64,000 nucleotides of DNA from Paratinospora sagittata. Its lineage: Eukaryota > Streptophyta > Magnoliopsida > Ranunculales > Menispermaceae. Numbering within the stretch: the stretch's first letter is position 1; each line of letters begins with the position of its first letter. The notes beneath the pieces were generated by a model, which saw nothing but the letters and a program-made list of their open reading frames with translations, ran no database searches and was not told the DNA's origin. The stretch lies in NCBI GenBank assembly GCA_035771175.1, contig CM069597.1, forward strand, positions 14,915,001 through 14,979,000. The letters are read 5' to 3'. Positions 33,364-45,430 of the stretch are shown here, piece after piece. A program made the translations under genes and the position numbers.

Positions 33364-34502
33364 AACTTATCTTCAAATAGCGCCCTCACAACTTTATTCG
33401 ATTTTAAACGTTAAGTAAGTCAGGACGCTTACGTTCCACTAGCACCCTCACTTCACAGTTCAATCGGACAGTTATAGTCTATAGGCGCCCTCAAGGAACA
33501 AACAACAAAGTTAGCTTTACTTGTCAGGACGCTAATTGACAAATCAGGACGCTAATCCAACACTGTCATAAAGCTGCTATTTGCACTTTTTCTAATACCC
33601 TTTTTAGAATTGTTCAAAACCTTTTTTAGAACATTCAAATACTTTATCAGAACATTCTATTTTCATGATTGATCAAAAGTTTCAAGTGTTGTCACCGGAA
33701 TTGCACAGACTGAATCAATCCTTTTTGGGAAAGAATATGTTTCTTGTTTTGAAATAGCTTTGTGCCCAAAATCATACTTGAAAAGTTCAAGTCCAGTACG
33801 CCATTGCTATATCTATATATATGTTGCCGTAGAGTAGATTGAAAATACGATCAACAAGAAAACCGATAGCCTGTTTTCAAATCTTTAAATAGTTTTCACT
33901 TGTGCAAATACTCTTAAAAGTTTTACTTCTATTTGCTACTTTAAACTTTCGATCTATTTTGAAATACGTTAAGTCTTCTGGATTAGTTGATCTTCATTCA
34001 TATCTTTTCAAAAATCCATTGAAGATGAAGAAAGCCTTTTGAACCTATTTTCAGCTGCACTTCATCATACATATATTCCTGAATCTGTGGTAACAGAAGG
34101 TTCAACCCAAAGCTTTGTAATTATCACTTTGATTCTAAGTAAAGGAAATCATATCTCATCTTGTACCTTGGTATTGGTGACTGGTTAGTCACTGATTTGG
34201 AGCAAGTGTTGCTCGATTTGTAACGGTTGTTCTTACACCCAGAAGTTGAGAAAGGTCGTTCTTAAACCCGTAAGAAGATCCTTAGTAGAGTTTGGACAAA
34301 TCCTAATTAAGGAGGTTAGGTGGTGGATGTAGGCAAGGCCGAACCACTCTAAATCTTGTGTGTCTTGTCTTCATTATTGTTACTGTGTTTGATTTACCAT
34401 ACTTAGTTTAATCTGATTTCATTACTCTAAACATTTTAAATAAAGGTTAAAAATCTGCTAAGTGTCTAATTCACCCCCCTCTTCGACACATCTGGGCCAA
34501 CA
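33364..34502 (+). repeat. Copia-like LTR fragment, plus orientation
   Basis: Ends TCTGGGCCAACA followed by TTGGTATCAG, i.e. an LTR 3' end plus primer site. The 34230-34370 stretch is the reverse-strand counterpart of 27930-28010 (TGGTTCGGCC...). The left part (33366-33560) has repeated TCAGGACGCT / AGCGCCCTCA motifs. The left boundary is not certain. Confidence 0.65.
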
Positions 34503-34503
34503 A

Positions 34504-34513
34504 TTGGTATCAG
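34504..34513 (+). other. Primer binding site of the plus-strand copia-like element
   Basis: TTGGTATCAG directly after the LTR end. The expected continuation (AGC...) is replaced by Athila LTR sequence, so the element is broken here. Confidence 0.65.
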
Positions 34514-35897
34514 TTGAATATTTAGATAGGTTTTAGAGCATGTCTTATGTGTGTTTTAGGACATTTCATGCATTAGTTTGATAGGTTTATGTTAGTTGTA
34601 ATCCATTTGTTAGTTTAGGATTAATTAGGTTTTTATGCATTATTTTAGTTAATTAGTTTATAATTTGATTTAATACATGTTTGAGTGAGTTATTAACTTA
34701 ATTTGCTTTGTTTTGTAGGTGTTTGGATTCATTAGTCCTGGCTTTGGATGATAAAACATGTACAAGAAAGTGCAAAGGAGGAACATGAAGAACCCAAGCA
34801 GAAAAGACTAAAAAATTGGCTAAGTCCAAAAAGAAGAGGAAATTGGAAATTCTGGGTGCCGTGGTGCTGGGTGGTGAAATGCAAAGAAGAGAAAGAATGG
34901 AATTAAACGTCGTGGCACTATATGAGGTCCAAGTTGTGATTTTGCAACTTGGACAATTTTTCTGGTGGACTTTCTCATTTGATTTTTGGGACGACTTGGG
35001 CACATAAATACATCATTCCTTAAGGTTGTTGGGGGGATGGGAAATTCGAGAAGAGAGACCGACGGATACACGGGAGAAGATAAGAAGACGGCTAGAAGTA
35101 AAGGGGCGCTAAGATTCGGAGTTGGACACAAGGACGAGGATTCAAGTTCCAGATTTTCTAGTTTGACATTGATAATTATTCTTGAAGTCTTCTCCATATC
35201 TTGTGTTGTTTTGATTCAAGCTACGAACTAAGTTTATTTTCTAGAGAGGAGATGGATCCTAAACTAGAGATTATGTTTTAATCTTAGGTTTTGTTTATTA
35301 TCAATGAAATTGCTATAGTCTATTTATGATTTCATATGCTTAATGCTTTTGATTTCTTGGCCACAAATCGAATGAACCTAGACTTGGAAGGCGACACTCG
35401 AGAGAAGGTTTTCTAGGTTGGAAAAAGGGGATTGTGACATGAAATTGTTGTAGAATCGAAAGGTTTACAAAGTTTCATGAAGTTGTAGGAAAATCACAGA
35501 TTTCAATGGGTTGTTAGATTTCGAATCGTGTTCTTAATGATACGTTCTAATTCAACACTTGAGAGAGAGAATTAGAGATGTGAGGATTTTGACTTATAGA
35601 CTAGAAAGTGGAATTAATAATAAACACGTCTAAAATACATAATTGGTAGTTAGGTGAAGTTGATTCTCTAGATTTTCACGTATATTGATATTCTCCACAC
35701 TTTACTCGTTGGATTACATTAAATTTCTGTTTACTTTAATTAAAATTCTACAATTTGATTCACTAGATAAAGTTGAAGATTACTGAAAACGGTATTTGGT
35801 GAGGTAAACAATCCCTGTGGATACGATATCCCGACTCACCTTAGATTTATTATAACTTGACTATTCGTACACTTGTGAATCAAAATTTATCGCAACA
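34510..35897 (+). repeat. Athila-like LTR, plus orientation, 5' terminus altered
   Basis: From TTGAATATTTAGATAGG it follows the AthP1 LTR over its length to TTTATCGCAACA at 35897. The first bases (TGATAG in relatives) merge with the copia primer site. A TATA-like ACATAAATA lies near 35003 and a GC-rich GGGTGCCGTGGTGCTGGG at 34854. No target duplication or purine tract is seen; it may be a solo LTR fragment or a recombinant. Confidence 0.75.
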
Positions 35898-36696
35898 GAA
35901 ATCTTTCAGCAAGCTGATTCACAATTAGCGTCCTGACAACTTCAATGGTTGATTCTAAGTGAGGCCGCTACTTACAAGTGAGCGTCCTGATGAATCAGTT
36001 CAATTCAACCTTGAATGTTATCAGCATCCTAATTTGTCATCAGCGCCCTGACTTATCAAGTTCAGGAGAGCGTTGCTAAATCATTAACGTCTTGAAAGAC
36101 TCTAAAAATAGTTTTTGACATTTGATTAAAAATACGATAAGTGCGAATAAACTCGGTAAATTTTAAATCAAACATAGAAAATTAAATCATTGAAATATCG
36201 TAACGCGTATGATCAAAACATGCAAATTTGAAAAACATATGCAAATGATTTGTGCATGGTTTTGGAAAAAGTTTGAGCAATATCGATTAGAGAAAGATAT
36301 ACCATACATACTATGTATTTCTCATATTTCTCATAATCTTTAAATCCAACTCTTCATTATGAGATCTTCGATGTGAACTTCGTGCTTGAGTTGAATTTCG
36401 TGAACGCTGATCGAATTATGTAGTCTTGAAGTTCTTGATTGAATCGTTCGTTTGATGTGATCTTGAAATCATAATATGATCTTTGAGGTCCGTTGATTGA
36501 AACGATCTTGAACGTCTGATATGACCCTGAGTTCCTTGATCAAATCATTTTTTGGCTTTTTGTTTTCCTGAGGTGTTGAGATAGGTTCTTGATTAAAGCT
36601 CGTTAACACCGAAAGAGATTTTGTTTGTGATCATCAAAATACACTTCATCAAGTATACTTAGGGACGTGTTGAGTGATGAACCGCTTAAGTCAACA
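35898..36696 (-). repeat. NA2 3' LTR, partial
   Basis: Right end CTTAAGTCAACA at 36696 is followed by the polypurine complement ATCTCCCCCTTTTTTT. The stretch 36180-36690 parallels 29275-29760 of NA1. The left portion (35920-36080) carries the repeated AGCGTCCTGA motif. Confidence 0.78.
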
Positions 36697-36719
36697 ATCT
36701 CCCCCTTTTTTTATGATGA

Positions 36720-38850
36720 CAAACAAATGGAAAAATTAAGCATTTAAGCAAAAAGATCAATTTCATATCTATTTCTCTTATTTTTCTTCTCCCCCTTTGT
36801 CATGATAAAAAAGGTGAAGAAAAGATAATCGAGATCTCATAGTCATAATCTTATGGTATAACATCAGTACACGGAGCTCCCCCTTTCAAAAAGTGATAGA
36901 GATTCCCCCTTATGTTATGCATTCATCCTTAAGAGGATTTATGACGACTTATCATGGTTAGGCACGTGAGAATGCACACGGGATGCGTTACAGTTAGAAA
37001 GACATACGAGAAACAAGATTTACCAATAAGCACATTGAGAAATAGTTTGGATTATTCATAGGCTATGTAATTTTTTTGAAATTGTAGCATAACAAAGAAT
37101 TTGAAGATTCTTTATGACATTTAGTCATAAGATATGAGCAAGAGTTGCTGAAAAATGAATTCATAAAGAATTTTTAGACATGGGCAAGCATTCTCCTAGT
37201 GTTTGGCATAAATATAGATTTGACGATCAGTCCAAGCCTAACACAGAATATGCTTTAAAATTTGTAAGCAATCAAGCACAGGCATACTTATAGTTCCATA
37301 GCGTAGACAAAATAGTTCATGATTAAGCACGGCCTAGCCATCATGATTCTAATAGGATGCAAAGTATATAATTTTGAAGTACATGGCATCTATTAGATTC
37401 AAAAATCACAAGCAATTGATGCATACACGATTTAAGATTTAAGAGCAACATCAATGGCATGTGAGAATGGAAAATTATGAACTTTCCATAGTTTAGGCAC
37501 GTGAAGATATATAAGATGAAGAACAAAGCCTAAAGATGAGTATATGCTAAATTTCATAAAGATTATTCAAGCAATAGCATACATTCATTTTCATATTCTA
37601 GGCAGATAATTTTAGTTGAAGCATAGCCTAGATTGTTTGATTCTAATGAAAATTGATTTTGAAGAGTATGCATTCATTAGAAATCAAATATTCAAGAATT
37701 TGATGCTGAGATGATTTAAGATAAAGAGCATGCATCAAAGTCAGGAATTCATGAAAAGATAATGCCATAAGATGATAAGCATGAGTATAGGCAATTTTCT
37801 TTTCAAGAGATATAGGCGTATGATATGAAGTTGTGTACATGGCCTATTGATCCACATATTCACGAGTCATGCAAAGATATGATTCTATAAGTTCAAAGCA
37901 AACATGATCACGATATGAACTAGCACAGGCAGAAATAAATTTGTGAAGCACAGCATAACTATTAAGAGTATCAAATGATACAATCAAATGCCACAAAGAT
38001 GCAAGATGCTACATAATCATGATATTCATTCAACATCAGATAATCACAAATAGATGATCCATATTATGAACGGATAACACTGATAGATGTGTCATTATAA
38101 GATTTCAACATGATACCACAAACTAAAACCACAGACTTATTAGTAGAGATACCACAAAGATAATAGCATTTGTCATTATAAGATTTCAACATGATACTAT
38201 GCATCATGAAGTATTCGATTCAACAATGAGCAAGACATCTTTAGCATGATGAAAGATAATCATGTTCATGAAAGCAAAATAGTTATAGTTAGAAATAATT
38301 TTGCAGACACAAATTTAGGCAAACTAACGAAGTGTACACAGAGAAGTTATCAGTAGTAACAAAGTAGTGAAGTGTGCATAACTGATTGGGTAAATAAAAC
38401 AGAGGATTAAACAGAACATTCACACACACATTTAAGCATAAATAACAGATCCATGAAGAGCTAACTTTAAAATTTTTGTATTATAGGTTATGGAAGGTCC
38501 GAAGGACCTTTTAACATAGATATATTAAACAAAAGATTTACAACAGATACACAGACAAACAGACACAGGCAGAGAGTGGATGTCATCAAGCTTGGTGAAG
38601 AGTGCCCTGAGCATCACGAGATTGACCCCGTGTTACCGAGGCCGTGAGTCGGACAGATCAAGTATGCTTGCACCCTTCCCCGCAATATAGGCAAGCACAT
38701 GACCGTGCCTTTTCATCTGGCTCATTGTGTAGGCAGAACTCCCTATAATATCTTCTCTAAGTTGAGCTCCTTCAATCTACGCCCCTGCTGGCAGAGAAGC
38801 CCAACAACTAACTGGAAGCTTGAGGAGTTGGACTCAGACAACTGGATGAG
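36720..38850. other. NA2 non-coding AT-rich interior
   Basis: Parallels the NA1 interior. A purine-rich oligo stretch CAGATACACAGACAAACAGACACAGGCAGAGAG-like tract lies near 38541-38576, in the position of the NA1 (GACA)n tract. No gene recognised. Confidence 0.6.
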
Positions 38851-39084
38851 GAGATTCTAAACCGAAGATTCTCCATGGACATCACGGAGTGGCACAGGTT
38901 CTACGAGAGGTGGCGACAATTTTCTACAGCGACTTGGAGGAGGTGCAGAGTTGGTTCTAGGAGACATGAAACATCCTATTTCTTTGACAGAATCATCGGA
39001 CGAAGAAGACAAAGGGAATCCACTCAAGGAAGAAGATGGTTCTTCCCTGGTTTGTTTATGGAATACCAGAGTTCTAAAAGCCAT
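38600..39084 (-). pseudogene. NA2 family ORF, decayed copy
   Basis: ATG at 39084 (MAFRTLVFHKQTREEP), then SGFPLSSSSDDSVKEIG, PRTNSAPPPSRC, VEPVPLRDVHGESSV, a TAG at 38857, then FQLVVGLLCQQGRRLKEL and further stops. It aligns by eye with the NA1 ORF along its length. Just upstream a 28-bp direct duplication (39088-39144) precedes the start. Function unknown. Confidence 0.55.
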
Positions 39085-39491
39085 AAGGGTTGAACGAGAA
39101 GATGAAGAGACAAGGGTTGAACGAGAAGATGAAGAGACAAGGGTTTTCACTACGGATGGTGAAGTGAAATTGAAATGCAAAAGCTTTCTTTATACGTCTC
39201 AAAGGCGGTCAATCATTAAATGCAAGGTGGCGTGATTGTACTTGCTGACGATGGTGAGATGATTACACAGGGAGTAAAATAGGAGGATAAATATGAGCGA
39301 CTTAAGTGGACATGAATAACGATTAAGTTTTCTAAATAGTGGTGGATACAGGCGGTTAGGACTGAGTGATGGAATGACTTTTAAGGTTTTCTATCCTACA
39401 ACACAAAAGATAGAACAACTAAGACGAGTCCTACAAAATTGGACCAAAGGATCTTGACTCTAGGTTGTTAGACCAAAAATTCAGAGAACCC

Positions 39492-39503
39492 GCTCTGATA
39501 CCA
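39492..39503 (-). other. NA2 primer binding site, tRNA-iMet
   Basis: Minus strand reads TGGTATCAGAGC exactly, two bases from the LTR start TGTTGGTGCACCC at 39506. Confidence 0.88.
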
Positions 39504-39505
39504 AT

Positions 39506-39662
39506 TGTTGGTGCACCCAATAGGGGGGTGAATTGGGTGATGGAAAAATTAAAGACCTTTCAAATGACTTAGTGATATACTTTGATACATTGGAATTAGA
39601 TGCACATACTAACCATAAAGTAAAATGTATAACGTAAAACACACTAGGATTTATAGTGGTTC
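39506..39662 (-). repeat. NA2 5' LTR, part 1
   Basis: First 157 bp of the plus-strand view, matching 27787-27945. It ends in GGTTC (39658-39662), the left target duplication of A1. Confidence 0.85.
39658..39662. repeat. A1 target duplication, left copy GGTTC
   Basis: Identical to 49525-49529. The intact site survives in NA1 as TAGTGGTTCGGCCAAG (27935-27950). Confidence 0.92.
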
Positions 39663-42620
39663 TGTGGCGACCCCGCACCCTGGACCACCAACCCCGCTAG
39701 GAATGGCGTGCAGAATACCGGGGCGGGACGCCCGGCGTAGGCATCTCAAACCAGCCCTCAACCCTCGCGAGGAGGTTGAGACCCTACGAGCCTTATCCCA
39801 AACAACGACATAATATAAACAGGTGCTAAACAAAACTACCAACCATATTAATCATCCAAGACAGGAGATACTCCATAAAAATGAACCATAAATAAAATCA
39901 TCATAATCCCTACAATCCATCAAGATTGACATACACATAAAGTCCAAAACTAAGGGTACAAAAAAATCGTCATATGTCCACATGGTCTATCTAACAAGTC
40001 CCAACTCACCCATACTACAATGTGGTAAGGGTTATAATTACATAGTCCAAAATATAATACATCATAATTTAAAACATAGTTCAATCAAAATGCTTCTCAA
40101 CTCACATTGACGCCTTGGATTCTCTCGCCAGCAAGGCCCTCAAGATATGACTACTCCTTTACCCTTATTCAGGACAGAAGGACCTGAAAGAGGAAAATGA
40201 GGGTGAGCCAACGGTGCCCAGTGAATAGAATTCAAATATGCTATCAATACTCATCAATAAATATCATGTATGCATCTCAATGTGTAGCATGATTAAAAGC
40301 TCATAACATATAGATATCAAGCATTTATAATAAGTTCAATGTAAGTAAAAGCTTATCAATTTGGATCCACATTCCACATGCATTGGGGTTACTAGTGCAC
40401 GTATATTTCACCGTACCGTTCTCATCCCCAATCATGTTGATTTGGGGTTACTAGTGCACGTCTATTTCACCGTACCGTTCTCATCCCCAAATATTTCCTT
40501 TTTAAAACCCTCCTATGACAAGGTTAAGTCCCCCTATTAGCCAGATAGATGGGCCCAACCAAAGTCATAAGGTTTTCTCAAATCAATGCATCATTCAAAA
40601 CATTAGGACACATTCATGCTTTCAACGTACAATATGTATAAGTGATATGATGATATAAAAGATATAATCATAAATGAAGTCTATTCACAACCAAGCCTCG
40701 TGAGAGTATCTAACCACACACGGACACCAAACCGAATCAACCCAATCAAGGTCCTGAAACATTCATCAATATCGAACCATACATCAATTTTTATGCTTAA
40801 TCACATAGACATTACACATCAACCCTAAATCAGCCCACATATAGACAATAGGCCTAAAACCCGTCTAATCTCATCATTCAACTCAAATCACATGACTTAG
40901 GCTTCTAATGCATAGTTCTCATTCATAAACCATTCAATTAATCAAAAATACAAATTTTCAATTCCTTAGGTATAAACATGCCCAAATTGGGTCACTTGAT
41001 CACAAGTAGGCCTAACCCATGATATGGTCACAACCACCAAATCGGTAGCATAATCAACCCTAATCATGCTTAATTAGACATAAATTGCATCAATTCAATG
41101 ATTCTAGGCCAAAAGCATCAAAAGCCCTAAAATATGAAATTTTCTATACTTAGGCCATATTGCCTATTTACACTAGGTCACCATGTTCAGCCATGTATAT
41201 CACTGATTTTGCATCATGGGTTCATCAACAATGGCAACTAGGTCAACATAGTTGACATGCAAGCTATTTGGAAAAGCCTAAGTTCATATTCTAAATTTAG
41301 GTCTAATACAAACAACCCTACAAATTATCCATTTAATATTCTGTTCAGATGTATCAAGCTGCCAACAAAAATATTTAATCACAAAATCAACCGTACAGAT
41401 TGAAGTATGATAAGAGGCAAACCTTCTATCCCAAAATCAGCTCAATCCAACGGTGGAACAAAACGATAAGCATCTTTGATGAACAAGTCTCTAATTAGAC
41501 AATTTCTCCTTTCCTGTTGCAATTACTTAAACGCAGATGACTATAGCACACAAAATACTTAACCCACCAACATCTCAACCGTTCATAATTCAGTACCATC
41601 AGTTGTGAACCACCTTCTCAAATATCATATCCATCCACGGTAGATCTATGTGATCTATTAGTTCGATCTAAACTGCGTGAGAAATCCAAACTTTCTGACT
41701 AGCTTTGTTTGGGAGGTTATATCTATCAAAAGAAAACTCCAATGAAGATCTCCACCGATCAGTATGAATACCCATAAGATACAAACTTTCTGACAACGTT
41801 TGAGCTCAATCTGACCATACAGTACCAAGATCCAACTCTTTGATGAAAATGTTGCTGAGACTTCCCTCAAAGCAACTTCCTCTTTCTTTCTTATCTTCTT
41901 TCCTTTCTCTTATTTTTTCCTTTCCCTCCACTTACCTCACTCTCTAGGACTTCCTTGGAGAAGAGAAGTGGGCATGGGACACTTGTCCACTTTCATGCAC
42001 CAACTTGACATGTGTTGGAGAAGAAAAATGGGGCATGGGACACTTGTGCTCTCTCATGCACCAACTTGACATGTGTTGGTCTCACGCACCAACTTGACAT
42101 GTATTGGAGAAGAGAAATGGGGCATGGGACACTTATCCATTATCATGAATTGACATGTGTTGGTCTCACGCACCAACTTGACATGTGTTGGAGAAGAGAA
42201 ATGGGGCATGGGACACTTGTCCATTCTCATGCACCAATTTGACATGTGTTGGTCTCATACTACCCATACCAACCACATGTACTTTAACCAATCTTATGCT
42301 TGCATGTATTTTAAATGACCAATCCATCTAATACACCAAATTTTTTATTCTCATTTATCCTTTTATTCAATCAATCCTAACCCATATCAATTCATAGTTT
42401 AATGGGCCCATGCATAAATAATAACATATGCATTATACTTTAATTTGACATGACCCATATACAATTTATAATGCACATATTTATATACATTATCAAGCAT
42501 CAAATATACAAACATTAAACAACCATCAAACAAACACCAAACATATCAAGGCAACACATGGAGTTTGGGCAAAATGCAATTGGGTTATGGGCTAGATGAA
42601 ATAATTTTCGGGGCGTCACA
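39663..42620 (-). repeat. A1 3' LTR (2958 bp)
   Basis: Plus strand TGTGGCGACCCCGC to TTTTCGGGGCGTCACA. It contains a ~60-bp tandem duplication (40384-40490, GGTTACTAGTGCACG...) and a ~62-bp repeated unit (about 41950-42260). Confidence 0.93.
41950..42260. repeat. Tandem ~62-bp units in the A1 LTR
   Basis: Units of GGAGAAGAGAAATGGGGCAT followed by GGGACACTTGTCC and CATGCACCAACTTGACATGT; about four copies with partial intervening copies. The right LTR has the same array (48870-49160). Confidence 0.8.
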
Positions 42621-42631
42621 TCACACCCACC

Positions 42632-44005
42632 TTAGAATGAACTTCGTCCTCGAAGTTTTAAGGTTAAGAAATTACCTAAGCCCATGAACTCGGCAAAGTG
42701 TTCCATCATGTAGTCCTCACGCTCCCAAGTAACTTGTTGCTTGCCATGGAACTGCCATCCCACCTTAACCATTGAAATCTCGCGGTTACGCAACCTCTGG
42801 ACCTTCCGATCAACTATCTGAATGGGTTCCACATCATAAGTCCCATCCTGCCTCAGCTCAATGTTCCTCCAATCCAAGACATGATCAAAGTCACTACTGT
42901 ACACTCTTAATATTGACACATGAAAGACATTGTGGACTGCTACTAACTGAGGTGGCAAGGCTAATCGGTAAGCGACGGGGCCAATTCGTTCTAAAACCAC
43001 GAACGGCCCAATAAATCTCTGAGCGAGCTTTCCTTTTATCCCAAATCTAGTCTGGCTCTTCCGAGGTGAGACCTTCAATAAAACTTGGTCACCCACCTCG
43101 AACTCTACGGTCTTCCGCTTGGCATCAGTGTAATTCTTCTGCCTGTCTTGGGCTACCTTCATATTATGCTTGATCCTCTTAATCTTCTCTGTGTGTTCTT
43201 GTACAAACTTTGGTCCCATCATTGCAACATCCCCTACCTCCGTCCAACAGACCGGAGATCTACAGGGTCGACCATACAATGCCTCAAAAGGAGTCATGCT
43301 AATACTGGACTGATAGCTGTTGTTGTACGAGAACTCTCATAGATGTATGTACTCCTCCTAGTTACCACTGGACTCAAGGACACAAGCTATAAGCATATCC
43401 TCTAAAATCGATATCAACCTCTCAGACTGGCCATCCGTCAGAGGGTGAAAAGGGGTACTGAGATCTAGTCTAGTGCCGAGCTGCCTCTGCAACCCCTGCC
43501 AGAATACCGATGTAAACCTCGGATCCCTATCTGAAACAATCGAAACTGGCACTCCATGTAATCTGACTATCTCCCGCATATAGAGTCTGCTCAGCTTGTC
43601 CATAGAGTCCCTAGTGTTCACCGGTAGAAAGTGAGCGGACTTAGTCAAGCGATCAATAATAACCCAAACAACATTATGTCTCCTCGGGGTGTTGGGTAAT
43701 CCCACAACAAAATCCATAGTGACATGCTCCCACTTCCACTCAGGAATGGCAAGCGGTTGCATCTGCCCTCCAGGCCTCTGATGCTCAGCTTTGACTCTCT
43801 GACAGATTTCACACCTTTGAATGAACTGAGTTATTTCTCTCTTCATGTCGAGCCACCAATACATTCTTTTCATATCATGATACATTTTGGTTCCGCCAGG
43901 ATGAATAACATAATGAGATCTGTGAGCTTCTTGGAGCACACTCTATCCGAGTCGTGGATCTGCGGAAACCCATAAACGTCCCCTAAATCTCAAGGCACCA
44001 TCAGA
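42632..44005 (-). pseudogene. A1 integrase with chromodomain-like tail
   Basis: Zinc-binding region (HRSHYVIHPGG...CEICQRVKAEHQ), then core with D (MDFVVGLP), D (SDRDPRF) and E (DGQSERLI) all present, FEALYGRPCRSPVCW, the GPF motif ([20 protein letters not shown]), and the tail [19 protein letters not shown]...[17 protein letters not shown] that matches chromodomains of Tekay-like elements. Stops interrupt near 43358 (Trp to stop). The chromodomain would guide insertion into modified chromatin (family knowledge). Confidence 0.9.
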
Positions 44006-44122
44006 TGACAAGTGCCAATCAGTAAAATCACTGCTCTCAGCCCAAGACTTGTACATCACATAATCAACGTCAAGTCTCTATTGGTCAATCACCTCCTAGA
44101 CTTGTGTAGGCTGAGCTCTCAT

Positions 44123-45430
44123 CTAAGCACATATCACAATCTGATCTGAAGGGGTAGCACATATACTCATAACCATAGCCACCTCAAGTAGTCTCCACTC
44201 ATGAAACATCTGGCGTGCTACCATAACTGTCTCTACCCGCTTCCTGCTCAACGCATCAGCCATTACATTGGCTTTACCTGGGTGGTATTCCAATGTAAAA
44301 TCATAGTCTTTGAGGAGCTCTAACCACCTTCTCTGCCTCATGTTCAATTCCTTCTGAGAGAACAAGTACTTGAGGCTCTTATGGTCAGAATATAAAGTGA
44401 ATCTCTCACCATAGAGATAATGCCTCCAAATGTTTAAAGCAAAAACCACTGTGGCGAATTCTAAGCCATGAACAAGATAGTTCTTTTCATGCACCTCCAA
44501 CTGCCTCGATACATAAGCAATGACCCTATCCTTCTGTATCAACACGCAACCCAAGTTGATATGAGAGGCATCATTGTAGATAACTAACTCTTGATCAGGC
44601 TCTGGCAAAACCAACACTGGCGTAGATGTCAATCTTTTCTTCAGCTCTAAAAAGGTATTCTCACACTGATCCAAAACTCGCACTTGCCCACCTTTGCATA
44701 TAGCCTATGCTCTCTCAGAGTCTGCAAGGTCACTCTGAGGTATTCTTCATGCTCTGCCCGAGTATTGGAACGCACCAATATGCCATCAATGAAGACGATG
44801 ACAAACTTATCCAGATACTGCCTAAAGACCTTCTGCATCAGGTCCATGAACATCGCCGGTGCATTAGTTACACCAAATGGCATCACAAGGAACTCATAAT
44901 GTCCATAGCGGGTTCTGAATGCTGTCTTAGGTACATCCTTCTCCCTGATCCTAAGCTGATGATACCCGAAACGCAAATCAATCTTCGAAAAATACCTCGC
45001 TCCCCTCAACTGATCAAACAAGTCATCAATCCTTGGGAGAGGATGCTTGTTCTTGATGGCCACCCTGTTCAATTGGCGATAGTCAATGCACAACCGCAAG
45101 CTCCCATCTTTCTTTTTCACAAAAAGAACTGGAGCTCCCCAGGGTGACACGCTTGGGCAAATAAAGCCCTTAGCCAATAACTCCTCGAGCTGTTTTTGCA
45201 ACTCTTTCAACTCGGCTGGCGCCATTCTATATGGTGCCATGGACATAGGCTTCGTGCAGGGACTAGTTCAATGATGAAATCGATCTCTCGCTTCGGTGGT
45301 AATCCTGGAAGATCCGTAGGGAACACATCTGGAAAGTCCCTAACAGTAGCAATATCCTCAAGTATCACCTCAGTAGTCTCTTCCTCATCAGGCACTAACA
45401 CCAGCCAAAATATCCCTATCTCCATCAGTC
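44123..45430 (-). pseudogene. A1 reverse transcriptase and RNase H, inactivated
   Basis: RT motifs [46 protein letters not shown] and [10 protein letters not shown], where the second catalytic Asp of FIDD is Gly. A 1-nt deletion near 45258 shifts frame. Near 44670 KCEFWIS joins directly to the [10 protein letters not shown] region, deleting roughly 240 bp kept in A2 (60130-60370). RNase H follows with Asp (YNDASH), Glu (GLEFATVV) and Asp ([11 protein letters not shown]). Confidence 0.92.

Noticed and set aside
42012..42242. Plus-strand ORF with repeated GHGTL peptides
   Set aside because: Product of the ~62-bp LTR tandem array; the frame is open only by chance.
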